NCBI RefSeq assembly: GCF_031755915.1 | Contig: NC_083381.1 | Location: forward strand, 6,956,501 to 7,020,500 | From: Ziziphus jujuba | Taxonomy: Eukaryota; Streptophyta; Magnoliopsida; Rosales; Rhamnaceae | Length of the DNA stretch: 64,000 nucleotides | Direction of reading: 5' to 3' | Made by a program: the position numbers and the translations under genes | The notes under the pieces: generated by a model | Database searches by the model: none | Told to the model about the DNA's origin: nothing | The model's input: the letters and a program-made list of their open reading frames with translations, nothing else | Part shown: positions 54,421-64,000 of the stretch, in pieces | How the letters are laid out: the number at the start of each line of letters is the position of its first letter | Position numbering within the stretch: position 1 is the first letter of the stretch

Positions 54421-54450
54421 CAAAAATTTCGTCCTCGAAATTTCCGCACG

Positions 54451-57400
54451 TCACTGGAACAGATACGGGTACTGCTCACGCATCTGTGCTTCGGGTTCCC
54501 ACGTTGCTTCCTCGACCAAGTGGTTCCGCCATAAGACCTTAACTAGAGGAATAGTCTTGTTGCGTAGCGTGCGTTCCTCGCGATCCAAAATCTGTACTGG
54601 CTGCTCCACATACGAAAGATCTTCCCTTATCTCTATATCCGGACTCTCGAGTACGTGCGAAGGGTCTGCAATATACTTCCGTAGCATCGACACATGAAAC
54701 ACGTTGTGTACTCAAGCTAGCTCTTCCGGTAACGCCAACCTATACGCCACCGGGCCAATCCTCTCCGTAACCTCGTAAGGCCCAATATAACGAGGACCCA
54801 ACTTACCTCGTCATCCAAAACGTACTACTCCTTTCCATGGAGATAGTTTTAGGAATACCCAATCTCCTACCTCGAATTCCAAATCCTTTCTACGCACATC
54901 GGCGTAACTCTTCTGTCTATCTTGGGCAACCTTCAATCGATCCCTAATGATCTTCACCTTGTCCAAGGTCATCCTTAAATACTCAGATCCGACCGCATTA
55001 GTTGTTGCAAGGAGCCTCTCTTCTCCTACCTCACTCCAACACAAAGGTGTCCGACACTGCCTCCCATATAAAGCTTCATACGGGGACATTCCAGTACTCG
55101 CTTGATAACTGTTATTGTAGACAAACTCTATCAGTGGCAGTTGTTCATCCCAGCTACCGCTAAATTGCATAATGCAAGACCTTAGCATGTCTTCTAATGT
55201 CTGGATTGTGCGCTCTGCTTGTCCATCAGATTGTGGGTGAAAAGCGGTGCTGTAGTTAAGTCTTGCTCCTAGTGCATCAGCCAACTTCCGCCATAGTCGT
55301 GAAGTAAAGCGCGGATCTTGATCGGAGACGATGGCTAACGGTACTCCATGAAGACTTACAATGCGTTGCACGAACAACTGGGCTAACTTCTCGGGCGAAA
55401 AACGTTCTCGTACCGGTAGGAAGTGTGCCGACTTGGTGAGACGATCAATGATTACCCAAATGCCGTCGTACCTTCTAGGTGTGGAAGGAAGCTTGAATAC
55501 GAAGTCCATGTTGAGTTCTTCCCACTTCCACACGGGAATCGGTAAAGGTTGGAGTAGTCTCGAAGGCTTCTGTCTTTCTGCTTTCACTTGTTGACAAATC
55601 AAACACTTTGATACAAAGTCTGCCACTTCTCTCTTCATACCAATCCACCAATAATACTTAACAAGCGTCCGATACATCTTGGTACTCCCGGGATGCATCG
55701 CATACATCGAGCTATGCGCCTCCTCCAAAATCTCCTTCTTGAGTCCTGGGATATCCGGAACGCAAAGTCGTCCTTTATACACGAGGGCTCCATCCCTCCT
55801 TATGGAAAATTCCGGATCAAGACCTTCTTGTACCTTGCCCTTAATTGTCCTCAACTTAGGATCTTCCATTTGGGTCTCTACTATACGATCCACCAACACC
55901 GGTCGTACCTGGAAGCTAGCCATGAGAACTCCTGAAGGATGCATATGCATTAACACCCCCATCTTCTTCAACTCCACCATGAGAGGTAGTTGGATGACTT
56001 GGATGTGAGCAAGGGATCCAGTAGCCTTCCTACTCAAAGCATCTGCCACTACATTCGCCTTACCCGGGTGATAGTCAATCACACAGTCGTAATCCTTTAA
56101 CAACTCCATCCATCGCCTTTGCCTCATATTTAACTCCTTCTGAGTGAAAATATACTTGAGGCTCTTGTGGTCGGTATAGATTTGGCACGTGGCCCCATAC
56201 AAGTAGTGCCTCCACTTCTTTAGAGCAAAGACTACCGCCGCCAATTCTAAGTCGTGCGTAGGGTAATTCTGTTCGTGCTGCTTCAATTGCCGAGATGCAT
56301 ACGCTACCACCCTTTGATTCTGCATTAGCACGCAACCCAACCCTTGATGGGATGCATCACAATAAACTTCAAAACCTTCATTCCCATTAGGTAAAGTTAA
56401 AACAGGTGCGGATGTCAACTTTTGCTTCAACTCCTGAAAACTCTGTTCACACCTGTCCGTCCAACTAAGTTCAACATTCTTTCGGGTCAATCTATGAAGC
56501 GGCCCGGCAATCCTTGAAAACCCTTCAATAAAACGACGGTAGTAACCCGCTAATCCAAGAAAACTTCGTACCTCCCTCACAGTGGTAGGGCGCTCCCAAC
56601 TCAACACTGCCTTTACCTTATCAGGGTCCACATAGATACCTTCTGCCGACACGATATGTCCGAGAAAACCCACTTGATTCAACCAGAATTCACACTTGTC
56701 GAATTTAGCATATAGCTGATGCTGCCTTAGAGTTTGGAGCACTCTCTTCAAATGCCTCACGTGCTCTTCTTGGCTCCTTGAATAGATCAGAATGTCATCG
56801 ATAAATACAATGACAAAATGATCCAAGTACGGACGAAACACCCTATTCATCAAGTCCATGAAAGCTGCTGGGGCATTGGTGAGTCCGAACGACATCACTA
56901 GGAATTCATAATGTCCGTACCTCGTCCTAAAGGCAGTCTTAGGAATGTCCGACTCTCGGATCCTTAACTGATGGTATCCCGACCTCAAGTCGATCTTGGA
57001 GAACACCTTGGCACCTTGGAGTTGGTCGAATAGATCATCTATCCTTGGCAACGGATAGCGATTAGGAATGGTGACCTTATTAAGTTGTCGGTAGTCTATA
57101 CACAGCCTTAGACTACCATCCTTTTTCTTTACAAACAAAACTGGGGCTCCCCACGGCGATATACTTGGTCTAATAAACCCCTTATCTACCAAATCTTGCA
57201 ACTGGACCTTTAGCTCCCTTAACTCCGCTGGAGCCATCCGATACGGTGGTAGAGAAATAGGCACGGTGCCTGGAATCAATTCAATGGGAAAGTCAACTTC
57301 CCTTTCCGGAGGCAATCCTGGTAACTCCTCAGGAAACACGTCCGGGAAATCCCTCACAACGGGCATGTCTTCCAACCTGACCCCACTTACTCGGGTATCT

Positions 57401-59025
57401 ATCACATGAGCCAAATACCCCTGGCAACCTTTATTCAGTAGCTTCTTGGCGGTAAGGGTAGATATCACCCTCGGTAAGGGCCTTCCAACTCCTCCACGGA
57501 ATACTACTTCTGGCAACCCTGGCCTCCTGAATGTAACTTCCTTGCTGAAACAGTCTACAGATGCATGGTTCCTTGCCAACCAATCCATGCCCAAAATTAC
57601 ATCAAGTCCGGACAGATCCAACAGGATCAAGTCCGCCTCCATCACTTGATCTTCGATGCAGAAGAAACATTCCTTGATTAACTGGCTAGGCCACAAGGAT
57701 TCTCCTGCAGGAGTGGCTATCTCTACTAGACATTCTAAAGGAGTAGGGGTCATACCGACCCGAGTGACGAATTCCTTGGAGATGAATGAATGTGTTGCTC
57801 CCGGGTCTATAAGTACTAATGCATCATTACCAAATATATTCAACGTACCTGCCACGACGTCCGGTGTAGCTAGGGCCTCCTGCTGCGTCATCGCAAACAC
57901 TCGACCCTGCCCTGTCTGCTGGGGCCTCCGTCCTCTACCCCTGCTCGGTCCAACAGGCTGTGGGACTGATCCCGATGAACCTCCTACTGCATAACTCCCT
58001 CGGGAACTCTGACCCCGCGATCCACTGGCCTGATGTGATGGTGGGCTCGCCCCTAACACTCCCGCCTCTCCATAAGGGCAATTTCTCTTAATATGTCCCG
58101 CCTGTCCACACTGAAAGCACACACCATCAAACTGGCAAATCCCATGGTGTGCTCTATTGCAACGTCTGCAGAATGGCTTGGGGCTAAACCCAGAGTGCTG
58201 ATATGAGCTCGTGCCGCCGCTGATGGAATGGCGCGCTGGTTGGGGCATACGATAGCCGCCTCTCCTCTGAAATCTGCCTCGAGGGCTGAACCCACCACTG
58301 TCTGAGCCTGAACTATGACTCTTCTTAGATGCCCCCTGTCGAGGTACCCCGCTGTACGAACCTTCGAACGGTCTGCGCCTCGAGGGTCTGTGTATCTCCG
58401 CCTGTCTCTCTAGCTCGAGCGCTGCATCCCTGGCGGACTGATAGGTGGGGTGTACTGACCCAGAAAGGGTGTAGCCGATGCTCTCGTTCAACCCGTCTAT
58501 GAACCTCACCTTCTTCGCGTGATCGTCGGGAATCAAGTGCATGCAGAACTCTGACAGCTCCCGGAACCTCCTCTCGTACTCTGTCACCGTCATGTTTCCC
58601 TGGCGCAGTCCCTCGAACTCTCTCCTTCTCGCCTCACGGTAGGCAGGAGGACAGAACTCAGTAGAGAAGGCAATCTTGAACTGGTCCCACGTATGCCTTC
58701 TGCGGGTCTTCTCCATTTGCCACCACTTCCGGGCGTCTCCCTCTAACATGAACCCAGAAATCCTCACCATATCCTCATCGGGGCACTGCATCCCCTCTTC
58801 CAAGATTTTCTCCATGCTGGATAGCCACTTCAAGGCTGCAGCTGGGCCTTGGCTTCCATCGAACTCCACGGCTCCTAAACGTCGAGCCTGATCCACGGAT
58901 CGGTTACTAGAGCTTGAACCTCCTAAGGCTCTAGTTAGCTGAGAGACCAGATCTCTAAGGCTTGATCGACTCCCGGAACTCTCAGCCGAGCGTTCCCGAG
59001 TTCTACGTGTGTCCCGCCGACTCAT
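54451..59025 (-). pseudogene. Gypsy gag-pol polyprotein, two in-frame stops near the C-terminus
   Basis: From ATG 59025, 1404 codons are open. Gag occupies about residues 50-230; the zinc knuckle [14 protein letters not shown] is at 303-316; protease DPGATHSF has Asp407; RT has FIDD at 741-744; RNase H has YCDASHQG with Asp890; the integrase zinc region is about 1104-1144 (CLICQ); the integrase core has Asp1174, Asp1235 and Glu1271 with the 35-residue spacing. A TGA at 54811-54813 ends the frame after KGVVRFG; the same frame continues ([19 protein letters not shown]) to a second TGA at 54712-54714, then VHNVFHVSMLRKY and a chromodomain-like tail (VLWRNHLVEEATWEPEA) to 54451. Both stops sit where Arg CGA is expected, fitting CpG methylation decay. 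Catalytic domains are intact; only the C-terminal targeting part is cut off. Confidence 0.93.
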
Positions 59026-59153
59026 CGTAGTCGATTACTGAAGAAACAAACAAGAGTTTAGAAACAGGGACACTTAAGCACGATTACAAAAGGAAGGACT
59101 TTACGGATGGGCTGTACAGCAATGCACAGTCCCTTAGGATTACAAGAACCTAT

Positions 59154-59165
59154 GCTCTGATACCA
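59154..59165 (-). other. Gypsy primer-binding site (tRNA-iMet)
   Basis: The minus strand reads TGGTATCAGAGC, two bases inside the 5' LTR boundary at 59168. Confidence 0.92.
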
Positions 59166-59167
59166 AC

Positions 59168-62100
59168 TGTCAGGACCCGTCCAAAGTTCCCCACCGGAAC
59201 CCTAGACAAGCCCTGATCCCAGGGAAACCCTACCGGACCCTTCTGTGGAAGATCCGGCAGAACCTCCCCTAAGGGATGGACTTACCACAAAATTTCCTGC
59301 ACTGAAAACACACTTCTATAATTGTTCCCTTATTCCTCCCACAGTACTACGAACTGGTTCCACAAATTTCAGCACTCCAAAATAAAAATACAGTAATCCA
59401 GTGCAATACAAATACTTAAGTGTCCCATACAGTATACAGAGCTTTATGAAGTACTACAAAATACAGAATACAGTAAAAGTGAAAGAAATAGTACAACTGC
59501 AGTAAAAGAAGAACAAGGTACTGCACGAACAAATACAGCGAGGAAGATCAAGTCCGCTCCGAGTGAACACCGACAACCTGGTACCTAGAGGAACGGAATT
59601 TAAGAGTGTGAGATGCTAATCATCTCAGTGAGCGACCCTACTACTCTACACTATCATACCACGGTAATAGGTATATAAATAATAATTATTTGGAAATAAT
59701 AATGTCTCTCAAAACCCTTACAATTCTCTCAGTTGGAAAGGTTCCCCTTTTAAAACATTTTCACAAAACCCTTTATTCATATTTCCCGAAAACCAAGACA
59801 TCAATTAAATACCAGAAGCGGTAACAATTATATTTTTAATTCTAATTCAGTTTCCAAACATTTTATTTTTAAAACACAGTTCTGAAAATCATTTGATGCA
59901 CCCACTATATACCAGTGGCGCCAACAGTACCCAGCGTCCCAAGGTACCGCCAGACAGGAGGTTATAGAAAGAAACCGGCATACGGTCGCGTGGCGTCCCA
60001 CTGCGCCGCTGCTAACCTGGTGTCCCGGCCAAAGGGGGGTGGCCGCCCTCTCCGATGGCATCCACAGGACACCCTCATAATATCAACCGCGCGCTACTCA
60101 CACCCACCTGCGCGCTAATCATATCCGTGTGCACAATATCCATATCACATATACCATATCACATAATCAGAACACCAGTACGTGCACGGTGCATCTAAAA
60201 ATCATAAAATCCACAATTTAAATTATAAAACAAATTTCACATTTTTCATAAACATAGCGGGCATAATCCATCCGCTTGAACCGGGAAATTCTCCACAATT
60301 TCCTTATAATTAATACCATAAATCCCATGATTTTCAAATCCACCAACTTTCAAATCCATCAATTCAAATATCCACATTTTCCCAATAGCATAAATAATGC
60401 TCAAAATCTCATAATCAAATCTCATAATATTTCATGGGCATATTTTATAAAAATTGAAATCACCAACATAACCAAATATTTTCCTTGAAATATTTGAAAT
60501 TCAAATCGTGCCCAATTTACCATTAAAACCACACCAATTTCAAAATCCTCAAAACCATAAAATAATTCCACACGGCATAAATTTGTAGAATTCGCATTTT
60601 CTTAAATCCAATAAATTCATAAATAATTCTACAATAAATCCAATAAATATTTGGCACATAGAAATTAAATTCCAAATATTTAGTTCACACATAATATATT
60701 CATCAATTAAATTCCCCAAAATTAATTTGAAGGTGGGTCACTCACCTTGTGCACGTATCTCAATCAAGATCCTCCGCAGGATCGACTCCGCTACTTGCAC
60801 GTGCACCTAAAACATCCACAGTACCAAAACCACAAATATTAATATTTTATTCGGGTAATCCCCAAATGGGTACCCGGGGAGCGAACACCAAACGATAACT
60901 AAAATTTACGAATTATATACCGAATCGAAGCTCGAGTGATGCTAATCACAGATCCGGTCTTAATTTCCGATGATCGTACCCGACGGGGTCGGAATTTTAT
61001 CGGGAAGCTTTTCGGGTTTCGGCTCCGCAATTCTCCCAAACCGTCGCGAATTGGTGGAAACGGAAGTCGGATTTGGGTTCAGGAGGTCGAACACTGCGGA
61101 CTGGAGCTGGCCGGAATTTTCGGGGTACTCGCCGGAACAGTACTTTCCGGCGGGCCGCCACGTCACCGGCAACCGTCGCCGGAACAGTAATTTCCGACGG
61201 TGGCCGTTTGCTGTGAAATTTTGCAGATTTGTAGATCGTGAGGAGAGCAATCCAACGGGACCGACGGTGAGCAAAACGGAGGTCGGATGGCGGAGAAATC
61301 ACCGTTTGAAGATTTTCGACCCCTCGCCGGAAAACGCTCCGATCCCGGCGCGTCGGTGGTCCGATGGCCGTGATTTTTGGTGGGTAGGCCGGACTTGAGG
61401 AGAGGATCAAGGCTGTCAGGCGTGTGTGGCCGGAAAATGGCCGGAACAGTGCCGATTCGCGGTGGCCGGCGGTGGAGGGGAAAAATCGCCGCCAAACTTC
61501 GGACGTCCGATCCGGGCGCGTCCGGCGGCCGTTCGCCGTGAAATTTGGAGGTTTTGCCGGAAATGAGGTGGGCAAGCTTTCTGTCCGGCGCGTGTACAGT
61601 AACTCGGCCGGAACAGTGGCAAAATCCGGTGGCCGGCGGTGGCTCTCTCTCTCTCTCTTTCTCTCTCCTCTCTCTCTTTCTCTCTCTTCTCTCTCTTTCT
61701 CTCTCTTCCCCGAGAGTTTTTCAAAATTAAAACCCTGTGTGACACTGTTCATGCCACGTGGACCACTCAGAAGCTGACACGTGGCATTTCATTGTTCACG
61801 ACCCAAAAACATTAAAATAATACGGTATCCGGTAAACTTCAAACGTCCATAACCTTTTAACCGGATGTCCGATTTAAGCGTGCCGCTAGTCTATGAACTC
61901 GTATCGACGAGTACTTTACAACCATACAAGAGTCAACTCACAATTACATCACAAGAAAAAGTCAACTCCCGGCACCTTTTAGACAGTTTACACTTCAACT
62001 TGTTTTGCCCATAACTTTCAAACCGTAGCTCCGTTTTCGACGTGCTACTAGTCTACGAACTCAGGGCGTCATGCACTTCGCCACGGTACCCTGGTCAACT

Positions 62101-62211
62101 CGAAATTCCCACCGAGTCAAAAAGTCAACTTTGACCCCTTCGGTCAACGGTCAACGGTCAACCTCGGTCAACGTGCACGGATTCCGGTGCGATTCGGGAC
62201 GGGGTGTTACA
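59168..62211 (-). repeat. 5' LTR of the young gypsy element
   Basis: 3044 bp, the near-identical partner of 51387-54406. It retains three further GGTCAAC-type units near 62142-62172 (W-box cores on the minus strand). Confidence 0.95.
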
Positions 62212-62215
62212 TAAA

Positions 62216-62448
62216 TGTGTGTCTATCTATACTTTATATATACATGTGCTTCTTTTCTTTTTGTCCCCAAAAAAAAAAAACAAAAAAAAAAAAAAAAGAA
62301 ACCGATATTTGTGCTTGAGTGATCAATCTCTGTATTCATCAGAAAATAATGGGACCGACTCACTTAGATGAACAACTTCCAAAAGAAAAATGAAGACAAA
62401 CATGTAACATAAATTATTTGTCTGATTATGTTGATCTTATAGGCTCAT
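62216..62448 (+). other. Continuation of subtilase intron 6
   Basis: AT-rich with an A-rich run near 62270-62298. No exon sequence resembling the rest of a subtilase is seen before the next LTR begins. Confidence 0.5.
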
Positions 62449-62908
62449 TGTTAGGACCCATCCCCTTCCTAGAACCTTATATTAACCCTAATCCTAGGGG
62501 GAAACTCTATTGGACCATTCTATCGAAAATTTGATAGCATCCCTCCTAAAAGTTGAGCATGCTCCAATAATTATCTATATAAAAATACATTTCTAAATAA
62601 TACCACCTTATCCTTCCCAACTTTATGGCACTAAATTTCACAAATTTTCAGGACTTCTATACAAAAAATAGTACAGGTATATAGGCAGGAGGAAAATTTT
62701 AGTAAAACACAAATACTTTTATATTTTGTGTCCGTCCTCACCACCTATTTAGTACACTTATTCATCTCTTTATAGCTTTATGAGTATCCCAAATGCATAA
62801 ATAAAAAAAAAAAGGTAACAAAACAACAACCATAATAGCAATAATAATAATAATAATTATTATTAATATTATATTAATGAAAATGATGATGATAATAGTA
62901 TTAGTACA

Positions 62909-63120
62909 ACTTGTCCGAAGGCTACTATATAACCATACTTAAGCGAGAGCTACCATATCTATCCGAAGGCTCTTACTTGTCCAAGGGTTATCACATAACC
63001 ATACCTACTGAAAGGCTATCACACCTACCCAAATGCTATCACTTGCCCAAGGGCTATTATACTTGCCTGATGATTATCATTCTTGCTCGTAGGTTGTGAT
63101 AGTTGCCTGAAGACTACCGT
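62909..63120 (-). repeat. 20-bp minisatellite, about ten degenerate copies
   Basis: Units such as ACTTGTCCGAAGGCTACTAT (62909) and three exact-length units at 63061, 63081 and 63101. Same motif as 20171-20270 but with about twice the copies and some 28-bp units. Confidence 0.8.
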
Positions 63121-63124
63121 ATGA

Positions 63125-63600
63125 CAATGATGATAATAATAATAATAATAATAATAACACTAATAAATGATAATAACAATAAAAATAATAATGATAATAA
63201 CAATACTAATAATGATAATAATTATAACAAGTAGTAATACGATAGCAATAATAAATAAATAAATAATGAAAACAATAATAATAATTACAATAATTAAGAA
63301 TAACGAGTACAATAATAATTAAAAGTAATATCAATGATAAATAATAATAATAAAAATAGTGACAATAAAAATAATAATAATGATGATGATGATAATAATA
63401 AATAATTAAAATAACAATAAAAATAATCATAATAAGTAATAATAATAATAACAATAACAATAACGATATCGATAATAATGACAATAATAATAATAACAAC
63501 AACAACAATATTAGTAGTAATTATAATAATAAATAAATAAATAAATAATAAAAATATTAATAGCAACAAGAATATTAATAATAATAATAACAATAAAGGC
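63125..63600. repeat. (AAT)n-rich microsatellite region
   Basis: Imperfect AAT/AAC/GAT trinucleotide tracts over about 475 bases; the hydrophobic frames on the minus strand are artefacts of this composition. Confidence 0.85.
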
Positions 63601-63930
63601 AAATAAAAGGTAATATTAAAAAATCAAATTATGAATAGTAAAGATATCATAAAGAAAAATAAAATCATAAAATTCATAAATATACCATGAAATACGTACA
63701 CTCGTATCGGAAGTACGTACGATCCATATAACATGCTACGCGATCCATGATATCAGCTATCGCCGGTACCCTGCTATCAATACAGCCCGGGGTGGTTGCC
63801 TATAATGGCCGACCGACCTTCTGAACTCATAGGAAAAATAGTTACGAGGCTAAGCTATTCATGGTCGAATTGGATCGTTGCCCTCATATGGTGTGATACA
63901 TACAACATAATACAGTACATCTATATATAT

Positions 63931-63966
<36 letters not shown>

Positions 63967-64000
63967 AAGATACTTGATGTAGTATACGATGTACCAGTGG

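Larger units (their letters stand above)
51387..62211 (-). mobile_element. Complete young Ty3/gypsy chromovirus-type element in subtilase intron 6
   Basis: LTRs at 51387-54406 and 59168-62211 are almost identical. By eye I counted about nine single-base differences, all transitions, plus one 24-bp indel. In minus-strand order: 5' LTR, primer-binding site (iMet), a ~140-base leader, one gag-pol frame from 59025, polypurine tract, 3' LTR. The flanks share TAAA (51383-51386 and 62212-62215). The element sits 16 bases inside the intron after exon 6, in antisense orientation to the gene. The C-terminal chromodomain-like segment and domain order fit chromoviruses, probably the Tekay/Del clade. It is the only family T copy here with a nearly full coding region, though two stops break it. 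Confidence 0.96.
62449..64000 (-). mobile_element. Partial T2-type LTR, cut by the window end
   Basis: Starts TGTTAGGACCCATCC at 62449, a diverged version of the family end, and follows the 4-kb LTR at 19756: conserved first ~400 bases, 20-bp minisatellite, (AAT)n, then GTACGTACGATCC and GGGGTGGTTGCCTATAATGG (63715-63810). The window ends before its 5' boundary. It probably also lies in the subtilase intron. Confidence 0.82.

Noticed and set aside
63206..63602. Hydrophobic leucine/isoleucine-rich minus-strand frames suggesting a membrane protein
   Set aside because: Direct translation of an (AAT)n/(AAC)n microsatellite.

Overview
The window looks like nuclear DNA from a flowering plant, most likely a eudicot. 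It is AT-rich and has split genes with plant splice sites, a two-B-box BBX regulator, a cucumisin-like subtilase, plant-type glutamate-receptor pseudogenes, and several plant retrotransposon classes primed by initiator tRNA-Met. Species cannot be fixed from the sequence.

Layout. 1-1738 has no recognised gene. 1739-4655 is a solo LTR of a large Ty3/gypsy family (family T) that dominates the window. 7207-9718 (minus) is an apparently intact three-exon BBX24/25-type gene (238 aa); its second intron holds a SINE and a 54-bp tandem repeat. 12386-13495 (minus) is a broken PAH-domain (Sin3-like) gene. 14292-19127 is a decayed Ty1/copia element with a perfect AATAC target duplication. 19756-23782 is a 4-kb LTR of a diverged subfamily carrying 20-bp and ~110-bp internal repeats. 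24115-28967 holds remains of glutamate-receptor-like (GLR) genes in opposite orientations, one split by a solo LTR (25284-28369, duplication ATTAA). Another solo LTR follows at 29231-32353 (ATCAG).

33768-43354 is a multilayer nest: TRIM miniature retrotransposon pieces at both outer ends (flanked by ATTGA), an older gypsy element between them, a family T LTR inside that element's leader (flanked by GATTA), and inside that LTR an inverted, scrambled fragment of the older element's pol. 44036-44604 is another LTR fragment.

46053-51370 (plus) contains the first six exons of a subtilase gene whose catalytic Ser exons lie beyond the window. Its sixth intron carries a young complete chromovirus-type gypsy element (51387-62211, antisense to the gene), followed by the start of a further LTR (62449 to the end).

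Only two host genes look potentially functional: the BBX gene and, if its giant intron is still spliced, the subtilase. I found no operon-like or defence-like system. The most unusual material is the nested TRIM/gypsy locus, where successive insertion and repair events can be ordered from target duplications and junctions, and the subtilase gene enlarged by a recent transposon in an intron.
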